55,331 nt of DNA from Enterobacter sichuanensis (GCF_002939185.1 NZ_POVL01000033.1:1-55331); one strand, 5' to 3'. Counted from the first letter of the stretch, positions 16,459-28,292 are shown. The notes: a model not told the origin generated them from the letters alone. Made by a program: numbers and translations.

Positions 16459-16917
16459 TTATTTGCGCCCGGAATGGCCGAAGCCGCCTTCGCCACGGTC
16501 GGTGGCATCAAAGTCTGCCACCAGGTTAAATTCTGCCTGTACCACCGGTACAAAGACCATTTGCGCAATACGCTCACCCGGTTCAATGGTGAAACTGTCC
16601 TGACCACGGTTCCAGACGGAGACCATCAGTTGACCCTGGTAGTCGGAGTCAATCAGGCCCACCAGGTTACCCAGCACGACGCCATGCTTATGGCCGAGGC
16701 CAGAACGCGGCAGGATCACCGCCGCCAGAGACGGGTCAGCAATGTGAATGGCCAGGCCAGTCGGCACCAGGGTGGTGGCACCCGGCGCCAGTTCTACGGC
16801 GTCATCGAGACAGGCGCGCAGGTCAAGTCCGGCAGAGCCGGAGGTGGCATAGGTTGGCAGCGGGAATTGCTCGCCAACACGCGGGTCCAGAATCTTAACG
16901 TCGATTTTTTTCATCAT
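16459..16917 (-). CDS. dut: dUTP diphosphatase
   Basis: A 152-aa trimeric dUTPase that converts dUTP to dUMP and keeps uracil out of DNA. The five conserved motifs are visible: [39 protein letters not shown] and the C-terminal [11 protein letters not shown] arm. It starts at an ATGATG pair (16917 or 16914) inside the end of coaBC, overlapping it by 23 bases, the same coupling as in E. coli. Confidence 0.96.
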   Translation of the reverse strand: MMKKIDVKILDPRVGEQFPLPTYATSGSAGLDLRACLDDAVELAPGATTLVPTGLAIHIADPSLAAVILPRSGLGHKHGVVLGNLVGLIDSDYQGQLMVSVWNRGQDSFTIEPGERIAQMVFVPVVQAEFNLVADFDATDRGEGGFGHSGRK

Positions 16918-18106
16918 AACGGGTAACGATCTCGTCGAGTAATTGTTGGCCCAGGAGTTCCTTGCGCTCAAGCGGTAAGACTTTATCTCCATCCTGCCAG
17001 AAAAGGTGCAGTGCGTTGCTGTCGCTGTTAAATCCTTGTGTGGCCAGCGATACGTCGTTCGCGCAAATCAAATCGAGGTTTTTGCGGGTACGTTTTTGCC
17101 GGGCATATTCTTCCACATTATTTGTTTCTGCGGCAAACCCAACAACGTAAGGACGGTGGCTTTTTAGTGCGGCGACACCGGCAACAATGTCCGGGTTTTT
17201 CACCATTTTTAGTGTTAATTCATCACCTTGCTTTTTAATTTTCGCCTCGGCGATGGTCTCGGCGCGGTAATCTGCGACGGCCGCACAGCCGATAAATATT
17301 TGCTGGCTTTGCGCATGCGCCTGCACGGCGGCTTCCATCTCCAGCGCGGTGGTGACGTCAATTCGCGTGACAAACGCAGGCGTAGGCAGCGACACCGGGC
17401 CGCTCACCAGCGTCACGTTCGCGCCGCGTTTTGCTGCCGCGGCCGCAATCGCAAAGCCCATTTTGCCGGAGCTGTGGTTGGTGATATAGCGCACTGGATC
17501 CAGCGGCTCACGCGTCGGGCCTGCGGTAATCATGATGTTGAGATGTTGCAGATCGTTGACAGGCGAAAAATGCGCGGCGGCCATATCGACAATGGTTAGC
17601 GGGTCAAGCATACGCCCAGGGCCAACGTCACCACAGGCCTGGCTGCCGCTGTCCGGTCCCCAGATCAGCAGGCCGCGCGAGGTCAGCGTCGCCAGATTAT
17701 GCTGAGTCGCCGCGTTGCGGTACATCTGCTGGTTCATGGCAGGCACAACGGCAACAGGCGCAGGTGTGGCCAGACAAATGGTGGAGACAAGGTCGTTTGC
17801 CATACCGGCGGCCACCCGGGCGATTAAATCCGCGGTGGCGGGGGCAAGGATAACCAGGTCAGCCCATTTCCCGAGCTCAATATGGCCCATCGCGGCTTCA
17901 GCGGCCGGATCAAGCAGACTGTCCGAGACCGGGTACCCTGAAACCGCCTGCAGGCTCAATGGAGTGATAAAGGCTTTACCGCCTTCGGTTATCGCGACCC
18001 GCACATCGGCCCCGCGCTCGCGCAGACGACGCACCAGCTCTGGCGCTTTATAGGCAGCAATACCGCCGCTCACGCCAAGAACGATTTTTTTACCGGCCAG
18101 GCTCAT
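16895..18106 (-). CDS. coaBC: Bifunctional phosphopantothenoylcysteine decarboxylase/synthetase
   Basis: A 403-aa CoA-synthesis enzyme. The N-terminal CoaC flavoprotein half begins [20 protein letters not shown] and carries the [18 protein letters not shown] and PAMNQQMY segments. The C-terminal CoaB half begins at [19 protein letters not shown] and includes [19 protein letters not shown] and KMVKNPDIV. The start is one of two adjacent ATGs (18109/18106) after AGGAAAG. Also called dfp. It is divergent from radC. Confidence 0.97.
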   Translation of the reverse strand: MSLAGKKIVLGVSGGIAAYKAPELVRRLRERGADVRVAITEGGKAFITPLSLQAVSGYPVSDSLLDPAAEAAMGHIELGKWADLVILAPATADLIARVAAGMANDLVSTICLATPAPVAVVPAMNQQMYRNAATQHNLATLTSRGLLIWGPDSGSQACGDVGPGRMLDPLTIVDMAAAHFSPVNDLQHLNIMITAGPTREPLDPVRYITNHSSGKMGFAIAAAAAKRGANVTLVSGPVSLPTPAFVTRIDVTTALEMEAAVQAHAQSQQIFIGCAAVADYRAETIAEAKIKKQGDELTLKMVKNPDIVAGVAALKSHRPYVVGFAAETNNVEEYARQKRTRKNLDLICANDVSLATQGFNSDSNALHLFWQDGDKVLPLERKELLGQQLLDEIVTRYDEKNRR

Positions 18107-18277
18107 CATGATTCTTTCCTGTTGGGTTTCACCAGAGAGCGGGCATTTTATCACAATCCCTAAAACCGGGTGATGTTGTCCTTCGGGCTCTTTGCGAGGC
18201 GCTACGCAAGAACGCAACGTGGCCGTCGAGCGGCTGGTTGGCCTGTGGCAGCATGAGGTTAAAAAAGGAGAAAGAAC

Positions 18278-18946
18278 ATGGAAGACGAGGATGAGCAGCT
18301 GCTGCCGCGCGAAAAGCTGCTGCGCAATGGCGTCACTCTGTTAAAAGACGATGAACTGCTGGCGCTCTTTTTACGTACCGGCACGCCCGGAAAAAACGTC
18401 TTTGCGCTGGCAAAAGAGCTGATCGCGCATTTTGGTTCACTGTATGGGCTGTTGACCGCCGATCTGGCGCAGTTTAAGCACGTCGAGGGGATCGGCGTGG
18501 CGAAATATGCCCAGTTACGGGGCATTGCCGAACTTGCCCGCCGTTTTCACAATGTTCGCATTGAGAAGGAAGAGCCGATCCTGACCCCCGTGATGACGCG
18601 CGAATTTCTGCAAAGCCAGTTAACGGATGCCGAACGTGAGATCTTTATGGTGATCTTTCTCGACAACAGAAACCGGGTGCTGAAACATAGCTGTCTCTTT
18701 GCGGGCACATTAAGCCATGTTGAGGTGCATCCGCGTGAAATTGTGCGGGAAGCGATAAAAGTGAATGCAGCGGGCGTGATCCTCGCGCATAATCACCCCT
18801 CTGGCTGTGCACAACCAAGCAGAGCTGACAAAGAGATCACCGAACGCATTATCAAATGCTGTCAATTCATGGACATTCGTGTGCTGGACCATCTGATAAT
18901 TGGCCGCGGAGAGTACATTTCTTTTGCAGAACATGGCTGGATTTAG
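18278..18946 (+). CDS. radC: RadC-family JAB-domain protein
   Basis: A 222-aa protein of the RadC family. Helix-hairpin-helix-like N-terminus ([15 protein letters not shown], then [12 protein letters not shown]) and a C-terminal JAB/MPN metalloprotease-like domain with HVEVHPREI and AHNHPSG followed by Asp. The cellular role is unsettled; the original radiation-repair assignment in E. coli proved wrong. The ATG at 18278 has AAAGGAG upstream and the length equals that of E. coli RadC. Confidence 0.93.
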   Translation: MEDEDEQLLPREKLLRNGVTLLKDDELLALFLRTGTPGKNVFALAKELIAHFGSLYGLLTADLAQFKHVEGIGVAKYAQLRGIAELARRFHNVRIEKEEPILTPVMTREFLQSQLTDAEREIFMVIFLDNRNRVLKHSCLFAGTLSHVEVHPREIVREAIKVNAAGVILAHNHPSGCAQPSRADKEITERIIKCCQFMDIRVLDHLIIGRGEYISFAEHGWI

Positions 18947-18988
18947 GCTATTTCTCGCGATCCATCGGGATCTTTGTCTGTTCGGGAC

Positions 18989-19017
18989 TTGAGCACACCG
19001 CCGAGTCAGCGTATACT
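18989..19017 (+). promoter_or_regulatory. Promoter for rpmB-rpmG(-mutM)
   Basis: TTGAGC (18989-18994) and TATACT (19012-19017) are separated by exactly 17 bases. They stand upstream of a roughly 140-base leader to rpmB, with no other gene in between. Strong -10 and spacing fit a ribosomal protein promoter. Confidence 0.75.
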
Positions 19018-19143
19018 ACGCCACCTTTGAGAATCTCGGGTTTGGCATTTGGGCCTGGCAATCGAGAGTTCACTTAGAACTATGCGATGACCGGGCTGTA
19101 AAGCCTGACGAGGCGCCGATACCCCATACGAAGCTCGAGCTAA

Positions 19144-19401
<258 letters not shown>

Positions 19402-19420
19402 GTACTTAAAGAGGAAATAA

Positions 19421-19591
<171 letters not shown>

Positions 19592-19615
19592 TTTTAGCCT
19601 CCTTGTATCGAAAAA

Positions 19616-19637
19616 CCCCGCAACTGCGGGGTTTTTT
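19616..19637 (+). terminator. Terminator after rpmG
   Basis: CCCCGCA/TGCGGGG stem followed by six T residues, with an A-run on the other side that would also let it work in reverse. It lies 24 bases after rpmG and 26 before mutM, so mutM expression depends on read-through or its own promoter. Confidence 0.88.
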
Positions 19638-19663
19638 GCATTCTGCATCTCAACGGAGGAACC

Positions 19664-20473
19664 ATGCCTGAATTACCTGAGGTAGAGACCAGCCGCCGCG
19701 GCATTGAGCCCCATCTGGTCGGTGCGACGATTCTTCACGCCGTTGTCCGTAATGGACGTTTGCGCTGGCCGGTGTCCGATGAGATCCATGCCCTGAGCGA
19801 TAAACCCGTCCTGAGCGTGCAGCGCCGGGCGAAATACCTGCTGCTGGAACTGCCCGACGGCTGGATTATTATCCATCTGGGAATGTCCGGTAGCCTGCGC
19901 ATTCTTACCGAAGAACTGCCTGCGGAAAAGCACGATCACGTCGACCTGGTGATGAGCAACGGTAAAGTGCTCCGTTACACCGACCCACGGCGCTTTGGCG
20001 CGTGGCTGTGGACCAAAGAGCTGGAAGGGCATAACGTGCTCGCGCATCTGGGGCCAGAGCCGCTCTCAGACGCGTTTAACGCCGAATACCTGAAAGCGAA
20101 GTGCGCGAAGAAGAAAAGCCCGATTAAGCCCTGGCTGATGGATAACAAACTGGTGGTCGGCGTGGGGAATATCTATGCCAGCGAATCACTGTTTGCCGCC
20201 GGGATCCATCCCGATCGGCTGGCCTCTTCCCTCTCCGCTCAGGAGTGTGAACTGCTGGTCAGAGTGATTAAAGCGGTACTGCTGCGCTCGATTGAACAGG
20301 GCGGAACAACCCTGAAGGACTTCCTGCAAAGTGATGGCAAGCCGGGCTATTTTGCACAGGAGCTGCAGGTGTATGGTCGTAAAGGTGAACCGTGCAGAGT
20401 CTGCGGCACGCCGGTGATTGCCACGAAGCACGCCCAGCGCGCCACGTTCTACTGCCGTCAGTGTCAGAAATAG
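19664..20473 (+). CDS. mutM: Formamidopyrimidine-DNA glycosylase
   Basis: A 269-aa bifunctional glycosylase/AP lyase that removes 8-oxoguanine and ring-opened purines. The catalytic N-terminus [16 protein letters not shown] has Pro2 and Glu3. VGNIYASE provides the helix-two-turn-helix, and the C-terminal zinc finger is CRVCGTP...FYCRQCQK. It ends 2 bases before the convergent coaD stop. Confidence 0.97.
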   Translation: MPELPEVETSRRGIEPHLVGATILHAVVRNGRLRWPVSDEIHALSDKPVLSVQRRAKYLLLELPDGWIIIHLGMSGSLRILTEELPAEKHDHVDLVMSNGKVLRYTDPRRFGAWLWTKELEGHNVLAHLGPEPLSDAFNAEYLKAKCAKKKSPIKPWLMDNKLVVGVGNIYASESLFAAGIHPDRLASSLSAQECELLVRVIKAVLLRSIEQGGTTLKDFLQSDGKPGYFAQELQVYGRKGEPCRVCGTPVIATKHAQRATFYCRQCQK

Positions 20474-20475
20474 CG

Positions 20476-20958
<483 letters not shown>

Positions 20959-21729
20959 TCACGTTTTCTCAGAGTAGCCGCGGCAGAGCGCCCACAGCTC
21001 GGTGTATTTGTTGAAAGTATACTGGGCATTCACCACCGCCAGTAACCACCCCTGTTTACCGTCCAGTATGCCGCCACGCAGCAATAGCGTCTTCAGAAAC
21101 GCCCCCAGCGTGTGGGTGAAGATTCCGGTCAGCGTGGTCTTTTTACCGCGCTGGTGACGCTCCTGCGCCCATGCGGTGGCGTAGTTAAGCTGTTTACGCT
21201 GGAAGCTGGCGAAATCCCGACAGGTCAGGTGCAGCAGATCGCCCGTCAGGGAGATCACCTGCGCGCTACCGCAGTCCAGAGATTCATGGACCAGGTTGTC
21301 GTTGTACTGGTAACGTTCGCGCTCGTAGAGGCGCATCACACGGTCTGGATACCAGCCGCTGTGGCGCATAAACCGGCCGAGGAAGTAGTTGCGGCGGGCA
21401 ATGCTGTATACCGCGCCAGGCTGAGGCGAGGCAAGCACCGCCTGAATGGCCTGCTGAAGTTCTGGCGTGACGCGCTCGTCAGTATCGAGCATCAGGACAT
21501 AATCGCCCGTGGCGTATCCCTGCGCGCGCTGGCGCTGGATGCCATAGCCTTGCCAGTCTGTGTCGATAAAGACCCTGGCGCCCGCTGTCCGGGCAACGTC
21601 TACCGTGTTGTCCGTGCTGCCGGAATCGAGCACGACAATTTCGTCAGCCCAGGCAACGGAGGCCAGGCAGTCCGGAAGCAGGTCGGCGGCGTTTTTGGCG
21701 ATCATCACAACCGACAGACGCGTTGACAT
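20959..21729 (-). CDS. waaE: LPS core glucosyltransferase, WaaE-type (GT2)
   Basis: A 256-aa family-2 glycosyltransferase beginning [20 protein letters not shown], with the donor-site signature [14 protein letters not shown] and a DTDERV acidic motif. In Klebsiella and related genera WaaE (KdtX) adds beta-glucose to heptose I of the inner core. E. coli K-12 lacks it. The ATG overlaps the waaA stop (TAATG), so the two are translationally coupled. In-frame sequence upstream to 21831 is inside waaA. Confidence 0.9.
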   Translation of the reverse strand: MSTRLSVVMIAKNAADLLPDCLASVAWADEIVVLDSGSTDNTVDVARTAGARVFIDTDWQGYGIQRQRAQGYATGDYVLMLDTDERVTPELQQAIQAVLASPQPGAVYSIARRNYFLGRFMRHSGWYPDRVMRLYERERYQYNDNLVHESLDCGSAQVISLTGDLLHLTCRDFASFQRKQLNYATAWAQERHQRGKKTTLTGIFTHTLGAFLKTLLLRGGILDGKQGWLLAVVNAQYTFNKYTELWALCRGYSEKT

Positions 21730-23003
21730 TAGTGGCTCCGCTGAGGCAGATAAGGTTGCAGAAGTTGCAGCAGACGGGTGAGCGCGCCCTGGTTCTGATG
21801 CAGCACTTCGACGGCATGGCGACCGTACCACAGGCGGTAATCTTCGTCAGTCAGAAGGGTCGAGACCTCTTTGACCACGGAGTCCGCATCGGTCACGGTG
21901 ATTAAACCCTCGGCCTGCTGCAATTTTGCGCAGATATCTTTGAAGTTAAACGTGTGTGGACCCATCAGCACCGGAATGGCATGCGCTGCCGGCTCCAGCG
22001 GGTTATGGCCGCCGCGCGCCACCAGGCTGCCGCCGACAAAGGCCAGATCGGCAATGCCGTAGAGCAGCATCAGCTCGCCCATCGTATCGCCAATCACCAC
22101 CTGAGTGCTGCCGGAAGGGATCTCGCCGCTGCTGCGCAGGGTATAGCTGAAACCGCCTTTCTGCACCATTTCTCGGGCATCTTTAAAACGTTCGGGATGG
22201 CGTGGAACGAGGATCAGCAGTAAATCGGGGAATTTTTCCAGCAACTGACGATGAGCCTGCAGGATAATGGCTTCTTCGCCATCATGGGTGCTGGTTGCAA
22301 TCCAGACCTGACGACGCGGCGCCCACTGGCGACGCAGGGTGATTGCGCGAGCAGCAAGTTCAGGGGTAACAGAAATATCAAATTTCAGGCTGCCCGTTAC
22401 CGCGAGCTGGTTGCGTTTGAGCCCCAGAGAGACAAAGCGGGCGGCGTCTTCTTCGTTTTGCGCGGCAATAAGCGTAATTTTGCCGAGCAGGCGACGCATA
22501 AATTTACCCAGCTTGCCGTAACCTTTCGCCGAGCGCTCTGACAGGCGCGCGTTGGCAATCACCAGCGGAATTTTACGGGCATGCAGGGCGGAAATCATGT
22601 TCGGCCACAGTTCGGTTTCCATCACGATCACCAGTTTCGGGCGAACGGTATTCAGGAAACGATTCATGGCGCAGGGCAGATCGTAAGGGAGATAGACGTG
22701 ATGAACGTCTTTGCCAAAAGCGGATAACGCGCGCTCCGAGCCGGTCGGCGTCATCGTCGTGACGGTGATCGGCAACGACGGATAGCGGTGACGCAGGGCG
22801 CGAACCAGCGGGATCGCCGCCAGCGTTTCACCGACAGAAACGGAATGCAGCAAAATACCGTCCGGTGCGACTTTATTGCGGCAGAAGCCATAGCGCTCAG
22901 CCCAGCGTTTACGATACGCAGGCGCTTTACGGCTACGAAGCAACAGTCTCAGCCACACCAGCGGCTGAATGATGTAGAGCAGAGCGGTATACAACAATTC
23001 CAA
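21729..23003 (-). CDS. waaA: Kdo transferase
   Basis: A 424-aa enzyme adding Kdo to lipid IVA at the inner membrane. It includes [20 protein letters not shown] (membrane anchor), [20 protein letters not shown] and [19 protein letters not shown]. No ATG stands where E. coli WaaA begins. The nearest candidate is TTG at 23003 (reading MELLYT), and another TTG at 23036 would add 11 residues. I prefer 23003 on homology. Confidence 0.93.
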   Translation of the reverse strand: MELLYTALLYIIQPLVWLRLLLRSRKAPAYRKRWAERYGFCRNKVAPDGILLHSVSVGETLAAIPLVRALRHRYPSLPITVTTMTPTGSERALSAFGKDVHHVYLPYDLPCAMNRFLNTVRPKLVIVMETELWPNMISALHARKIPLVIANARLSERSAKGYGKLGKFMRRLLGKITLIAAQNEEDAARFVSLGLKRNQLAVTGSLKFDISVTPELAARAITLRRQWAPRRQVWIATSTHDGEEAIILQAHRQLLEKFPDLLLILVPRHPERFKDAREMVQKGGFSYTLRSSGEIPSGSTQVVIGDTMGELMLLYGIADLAFVGGSLVARGGHNPLEPAAHAIPVLMGPHTFNFKDICAKLQQAEGLITVTDADSVVKEVSTLLTDEDYRLWYGRHAVEVLHQNQGALTRLLQLLQPYLPQRSH

Positions 23004-23123
23004 GCGATTATCCGTTTTTTTAGTTTCGGCGGGCAAATTCTAAGCATTTGGGCCGTCTAAAGCTATCTCTTTGGTGTTTTTAGGCATCCATTTGCCTGCG
23101 TTACGTTCATTCGCAGATAAAAA

Positions 23124-23147
23124 AACGGGCAATCACTTGCCCGTTTA
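23124..23147 (-). terminator. Terminator after the phosphoethanolamine transferase gene
   Basis: On the minus strand: an ACGGGCAA/TTGCCCGT stem with a four-base loop followed by a run of T residues. It lies just past the stop at 23160 and separates the outer-core genes from waaA, which therefore needs its own promoter in 23004-23120. Confidence 0.85.
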
Positions 23148-23159
23148 TGATGCTTCTGA

Positions 23160-24794
23160 TTAACGCTCCGCTTCGGGAAGCGCATTCAGATGGTAGGTTA
23201 CGCGCTCCGACAGACCACGGATATCACCGCCGGTGATGAAGAAGCTGTCATCTTTTTGGTTAGGGTTGCTGACGTCATAACCCAGCATTTTGTTGATAAG
23301 CGTCGCCACCTGGTAATGGTTCAGTGGCACTTGCGGGCTGATGTTCTTCATGGCGTACTCCGGATCGTTACTGAAGTACAGGAACGGTACCTGAGCAATC
23401 GGCATTTCCACCACGGAGTGACCGAACAAACCGTTATCGCCCACGCGTTCGCCGTGGTCAGAGGTGATAAATACCAGGACCGGCAGTCTGGATTTTGCCA
23501 TGGCCAAACGAATAGCGGATGCCAGTTCTTTATCGTACAGACGAACGGCGTCGTCATACTCATTTTTCTTCTGAGCAACGTCATCACTCAAACGCGGCGT
23601 AGAAAATTTAGCAAAGCCCTGAGGGATGTTACGCTCGTACGGGATATGCGGCGCACGGCTGTTGAGGACCATCAGGAACGGCTTGTTCCAGTCCAGCGTG
23701 GCCTTTTCTACGGATGGCGTCAGGACAACGTCAGCACCGACATCTGGTGCCGGACGGATCTGTGTATCTTCCCATAAATCGATGTCATGGATGCCAATCC
23801 AGTTACTGAGGCCTTCCAGCCCCTGAGCGGAGATAAAGGCGGTCTGATAACCCTGTTTCTTCGCGTTGGCAAAGATATTGGTGGATTTAGATTTATAGGC
23901 CCCATAGTTATCCGGTTCACGCAGGTTGTTCACCAGCATTGGAATGGCCACACGCGTGGACACCGCGTTGGAGACAATCAGCCGGCCTGTACCCTGATAC
24001 TGCTGCAGCAGCGCTTTCAGCTCTGGCGTGGTATCTCGCTCGTAGCCCAGGGCGCTGACGTGGTGCGGGTTAAGGCTCTCACCAATCGCCAGAATAATGG
24101 AGTATTTACCGGCGTGCGTTCCCGCAACAGGGGTGACCTGGTAAGGGTCGTAATGGGTCAGATTCTGGTTTTCACCCGACATCGCTTCCGGGATCAGGCG
24201 AATAGCGCTGAAGCTCATCGCGGACAGGCCGTTACGCAGCAGGGAGTGGCGCAGGTCCGGGTTGAATTTGTACATCTGCCCGTCGACCGCTTTGTAGAAC
24301 TGGCCGACAAACATCACGACGATGGCAAGCAGGCAAGGAAGCGCAATCCATTTGTGCCAAAGCGGCGCCAGACGACGCGCAAAGACTAGCGCAAAGACGA
24401 TGGCCACAATCATGATGGCGAAGTAGATGCCCAGTGAACCCAGACTGTCGGTGATCCCGCTGGCAATGTCTTTTGTTTCCACGAACGCCAGCCAGACTTC
24501 ACTTGGGCCATAGAACTGACCGTAGAACTGGTAGTACACCGCTTCCGAAATCTGCACGATAAACGTGACGGCCAGCAGCAGGCGAGTCAGGAAGAAACGC
24601 GCACTGGCAGCAGCCAGCAGAGAGATGATCAGATACAGTGAGATATCACCGGATTTCGGCTGATAGACATGATCTTTCAGCAGAATGATGATTTCTGAGA
24701 GCGAGAACAGCAGCAGGAATGCCAGCGTCAACCCCAGGGTACGCAACAGATTACTGCGTGGGGTGAACGAAGAGGATGAAGTTGTTTTAAACAT
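23160..24794 (-). CDS. LPS phosphoethanolamine transferase (EptA/EptB-type)
   Basis: A 544-aa inner-membrane protein. Several N-terminal transmembrane segments (LLRTLGLTLAFLLLFSLSEI and others up to about residue 180) precede a periplasmic sulfatase-fold catalytic domain with IILAIGESLNPHHVSALGY (the likely catalytic Thr/Ser region), SNAVSTRVAIPML and VFITSDHGERVGDNGLFGHS. These are the metal-binding motifs of enzymes that move phosphoethanolamine from phosphatidylethanolamine to lipid A or core sugars. Its place in the waa locus argues for a core acceptor, an inference. The exact family member cannot be named. Confidence 0.85.
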   Translation of the reverse strand: MFKTTSSSSFTPRSNLLRTLGLTLAFLLLFSLSEIIILLKDHVYQPKSGDISLYLIISLLAAASARFFLTRLLLAVTFIVQISEAVYYQFYGQFYGPSEVWLAFVETKDIASGITDSLGSLGIYFAIMIVAIVFALVFARRLAPLWHKWIALPCLLAIVVMFVGQFYKAVDGQMYKFNPDLRHSLLRNGLSAMSFSAIRLIPEAMSGENQNLTHYDPYQVTPVAGTHAGKYSIILAIGESLNPHHVSALGYERDTTPELKALLQQYQGTGRLIVSNAVSTRVAIPMLVNNLREPDNYGAYKSKSTNIFANAKKQGYQTAFISAQGLEGLSNWIGIHDIDLWEDTQIRPAPDVGADVVLTPSVEKATLDWNKPFLMVLNSRAPHIPYERNIPQGFAKFSTPRLSDDVAQKKNEYDDAVRLYDKELASAIRLAMAKSRLPVLVFITSDHGERVGDNGLFGHSVVEMPIAQVPFLYFSNDPEYAMKNISPQVPLNHYQVATLINKMLGYDVSNPNQKDDSFFITGGDIRGLSERVTYHLNALPEAER

Positions 24795-24812
24795 GGAAGG
24801 ACTCTATTCCGA

Positions 24813-25784
24813 TCAGAACTTTTTAGTCAGCGGGCGAATGGCTTTACCAAAGCCAAAGCGCAGTGCGCGAACCACCGTAGGGCGATTGTGCAATCCTTTA
24901 CGCCAGATATCCTCAAACAGGGCGTACCAGCGTGCAGCGACCGCTTCGCGGGAATAGACCTGGAGACGTTTTTCACCCTGCTCGCGCATCTGACGATACA
25001 GTTCAGGGGAATTTTTCAACCGCATAATCGCATTAAAGGCTTCATCAGGGGTTTTGGCGATCAGGTAGTCCAGCTCACTCTCGCGGATTGCACGATAAGA
25101 GGGCTCGTCGTCGCAAACCATCACTGTTTTGCCCAGCCAGTTGTTAATGAGCTTACTGGCAGGCTTACGCGCCAGTTTGTGGTCGTGTGATTTGCGAAAG
25201 CTGATGCAGACGTCCACGTCCTGGTAGTTTGTCCAGTTATCGAACGAGATGCGGAGCTCAATACCTTGTTCGGCAAGGCGTTGCTTAAAATTCCCTTCGC
25301 GGTATTCGTCCGGGAAACTGTCCACACGGCCAAAGAACGCGACGGTTTTGATGGTCTCGTCGGTGCGCTCACGGGGTTTCACGCCCGGCTGTGGCCAGTA
25401 GGGAACGAAGATACGGTTGTTATGGTTATCCACTTCCGGGTTCTGGTCGACGACAACATCGGCGCCAATGACGGGAGGACGGTCCGCACGTGCGACCACG
25501 GTGAAGCCACGCCACGGCTTCACACGAGAACCAAAGTCGTCGTTATGCATCAGGTTAATGGCATCGGGTCTGCATTCGGAGCCAAACGAACACTCGATTG
25601 CGTCACCATAATAGTGCTTCAGCGCCAGCGTGGTCTGGAACGTCCAGCCACCGCGGCCGCCACAATAAAATCGCTCCGGAATATCGTCAGGATTGACATG
25701 GTTATCCAGAAGGGTCTGGAAATCAGCGTAGTTTTTAGCGATGAAATCCGCGCGGGAGACCGCGTGTAATTTAAGTTTGCTCAT
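24813..25784 (-). CDS. Putative LPS core glycosyltransferase (GT-B-like)
   Basis: A 323-aa cytoplasmic protein. The C-terminal half has features of a GT-B nucleotide-sugar site (KTVAFFGRVDSFPDEY, then SKLINNWLGKTVMVCDDEPS and SPELYRQMREQGEKRLQVYS). The N-terminal half contains ERFYCGGRGGWTFQTTLALK. I cannot assign a sugar or linkage. It lies 18 bases after the phosphoethanolamine transferase start side and 8 bases before the next GT2 gene, so the genes are co-transcribed. Confidence 0.7.
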   Translation of the reverse strand: MSKLKLHAVSRADFIAKNYADFQTLLDNHVNPDDIPERFYCGGRGGWTFQTTLALKHYYGDAIECSFGSECRPDAINLMHNDDFGSRVKPWRGFTVVARADRPPVIGADVVVDQNPEVDNHNNRIFVPYWPQPGVKPRERTDETIKTVAFFGRVDSFPDEYREGNFKQRLAEQGIELRISFDNWTNYQDVDVCISFRKSHDHKLARKPASKLINNWLGKTVMVCDDEPSYRAIRESELDYLIAKTPDEAFNAIMRLKNSPELYRQMREQGEKRLQVYSREAVAARWYALFEDIWRKGLHNRPTVVRALRFGFGKAIRPLTKKF

Positions 25785-25792
25785 AATTTCCG

Positions 25793-26776
25793 TTAGCCAA
25801 GAATTTTTTTAAGACGGAAGTAGCGACGTCCCAGACGCCACCGTTGGCGGAAGCCGCGCGCATTTTGCCAGATCAGGGTCCAGATACCGCGATCGAAAAG
25901 CTCACGGGTGATCTCGCGTTTTTTGGCCATATCGTCAATGTTGTTAATACTGTGCAGGATCCCCAAACCCTCTTTGGCGATTTGCCAGTGACAGGCCGGC
26001 ACGCGTTTCACCTGTTCCGGATAGCGCTTATTGATAGCGTCCAGCATCTCCAGAATCTTCATATAATGGCGCGAGGAACGCATACGCGTATCGTCCGTGC
26101 CTGGGGTATGAGAAACGGAAGCGGAGTGGATCAGGTAATCGTAATAGACCTCATCAATATACTGCACGCGTCTGGCGGTGAGCAGCACTTCCGTCGTCCA
26201 GGGGATATCCTGATGACGCAGGCCGTGTTCAAAGCGAAAACCCTGCTCTTTAATAAAGGCGTGTCGATAGATATTCAGCCATGTCACGTGCAGGAACTTG
26301 CGGGATTCGAGCGCCATCTGCAGCCAGGTTGGGCCGTCCAGTACGTCTGTTGACGCGAGTTTATCTGAGGGGAAGATCTTCTTCGACGGGCGTCCGTCAT
26401 CATAAATATAGGTGCCGTTGCAGGTCGCGACGTCCAGTTGCCCGGCAAGCGCAATTTCCAGCAAACGCGGATACATCCCCGGGTAGATGACATCATCAAT
26501 ATCCGGAAACGCGACGTAATCGCCCGTTGCCATGGCGAGACCGGTATTACGGGCCGCGGAGACACCGCCATTAGGCTGGTCAATAACCTTAAAAAGACTG
26601 AATTCACTGGCGTAGCGGGCGATGATATCTGCAGAACCGTCAGTTGAACCGTCATTAACAATAATAAGTTCCAGACCTGGCAGATTCTGTTTCTTAATGC
26701 TTTCAAAAAAAGCGCTCAGGAAATTTTCGCCATTATAGACGGCGACAACGAGGCTTAATTGAGGCGTTCCAGACAT
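25793..26776 (-). CDS. Family-2 glycosyltransferase, LPS outer core
   Basis: A 327-aa GT-A enzyme. It opens with QLSLVVAVYNGENFLSAFF, then IIVNDGSTDGSADII, GVSAARNTGLAMATGDYVAF and PDIDD, which supplies the DxD metal site. The C-terminal 100 residues are basic (QRWRLGRRYFRLKK), consistent with membrane association. It probably adds a core sugar; substrate unknown. It lies between waaL and another glycosyltransferase on the same strand. Confidence 0.85.
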   Translation of the reverse strand: MSGTPQLSLVVAVYNGENFLSAFFESIKKQNLPGLELIIVNDGSTDGSADIIARYASEFSLFKVIDQPNGGVSAARNTGLAMATGDYVAFPDIDDVIYPGMYPRLLEIALAGQLDVATCNGTYIYDDGRPSKKIFPSDKLASTDVLDGPTWLQMALESRKFLHVTWLNIYRHAFIKEQGFRFEHGLRHQDIPWTTEVLLTARRVQYIDEVYYDYLIHSASVSHTPGTDDTRMRSSRHYMKILEMLDAINKRYPEQVKRVPACHWQIAKEGLGILHSINNIDDMAKKREITRELFDRGIWTLIWQNARGFRQRWRLGRRYFRLKKILG

Positions 26777-26921
26777 GCTTACTCCGTAATGTCATGCGGT
26801 GAGATGCGGCCGACGAGCTTTACAGTTACGTACAATGGCTTTTCGACAGCCGGCAGGCAAAAGAGTTCTGATGGATACCTGTGCGCCGGCATTTATGACC
26901 CCCGGCGCAAGGTACACGCGA

Positions 26922-28292
26922 TCAGGTGGTTGTTTCTGTCTGTTTAGCGGGGCGTAATGCGCACATCCCAACCAGCAACCCGGTTAACAGCATATATTGC
27001 TCCAGGTAGTGATCTTTCAGATTGTGGTCGACCATGGTTCGCGAGAAGAAGCCAACCGTAAACAGCAGCAGGAACATTCCTACCATCGCGTTACCATGGC
27101 GGAACTCACGCCAGCCGATATACCAGCAGCCTGCCAGTAAAATCAGCCAGCCCGCGATGCCCGCAACGCCGTTCTGAATACCAAACTCAATCAGGCCATA
27201 GTGGCTGTGCGGGATATTAATGCGATTGTCCTGTGTGTCGCGACGCAATACGTAGCGGAAGGCCTCCTTGCGGGGCCCCATTCCCGCAGGATGCTCACCC
27301 ACCAGTTTCCAGCCCTGATGGAAGAAGCTGGCGCGGCACCCGTTGGAGTGGTTCATTGGTCGGCCCAGATCGTTCCTCGGTACCGTCCCGTTAGTTTTGT
27401 TGTAGCAAAAGCTGGTGAAAGGCGCGTTCCAGCCTGTTACCGCATCATCTTCCAGGCTTTGCCAGCGCGGATCGGTTTTCCAGGAGGCATAGCCCAGAAG
27501 CGCGGTAACGATAATGATGCCCAGAAGGATACCACCAGTGAGCACCACGCGACTGCGACGCATACTGTGCAGGCTGAGCAGAATGAAGGTGGAGAACAGG
27601 CTGCCGACCAGGCCGATCGTTCCCCAGCGGGTATCAACTAACGCAGTGCAGACAAGGTTACACAGCAGCATAAAGGCGAGGAACGGTGTCTTCAGGCGTA
27701 AGAAACGCTGATGCAGCAGACCGCGCGCAAGCAGTTCGGCAAGCAGGAAACCGGTGATCATATTGACCTGGAAGCTCATGCGCGTGCGGTTATAAACAAT
27801 CCGCGTTTCGCCCCAGTGGATCACGCCGTCTCGCCAGTAAAGCCAGGCGGTATCAAGCAGGTGAATACAGACGACGCCCCAGAAAAAAAGGACGACGAGA
27901 GTAAAGAAACGGGCAGCCGATAAAGAGGGGAAGCGCTCCTGAATCACCGGTAATAACACCAGCCCCGCACAGAAAAGTAATACCGGACGTAACCACTGAC
28001 CATCCCAGGTCGATACCATTTCTTTAATATCTGGTGCGACAAAAAAGCCGTTGATCAGGATAAAGAAGGTTAAGGCCCACAGCACAATAAGCACGAACTT
28101 AATTTTGTTTAAGTCCAGCGCTTTTCTCGCCACGGAAGAGCTAAAGAAAAGACCGAGCGCCACCACAATATTAGGATAAATCAGACCGTTACGATGAAAA
28201 GGGAGCTGATCGTTTGGGATTGGCCAGATAAAACATAAAGCCAGTACAGACAGGACTAAAAGACCTGTCAGGATGTTACGAGTATTTGTCAT
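26922..28292 (-). CDS. waaL: O-antigen ligase
   Basis: A 456-aa polytopic inner-membrane protein with about 10-12 hydrophobic segments. A large periplasmic loop (about residues 270-370) ends in the Wzy_C signature HSHYGLIEFGIQNGVAG. WaaL joins undecaprenyl-linked O-antigen to the completed core. Position within the core locus supports ligase over polymerase. The gene is divergent from the plus-strand GT4 at 28523. A 145-base gap separates it from the next glycosyltransferase. Confidence 0.85.
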   Translation of the reverse strand: MTNTRNILTGLLVLSVLALCFIWPIPNDQLPFHRNGLIYPNIVVALGLFFSSSVARKALDLNKIKFVLIVLWALTFFILINGFFVAPDIKEMVSTWDGQWLRPVLLFCAGLVLLPVIQERFPSLSAARFFTLVVLFFWGVVCIHLLDTAWLYWRDGVIHWGETRIVYNRTRMSFQVNMITGFLLAELLARGLLHQRFLRLKTPFLAFMLLCNLVCTALVDTRWGTIGLVGSLFSTFILLSLHSMRRSRVVLTGGILLGIIIVTALLGYASWKTDPRWQSLEDDAVTGWNAPFTSFCYNKTNGTVPRNDLGRPMNHSNGCRASFFHQGWKLVGEHPAGMGPRKEAFRYVLRRDTQDNRINIPHSHYGLIEFGIQNGVAGIAGWLILLAGCWYIGWREFRHGNAMVGMFLLLFTVGFFSRTMVDHNLKDHYLEQYMLLTGLLVGMCALRPAKQTETTT

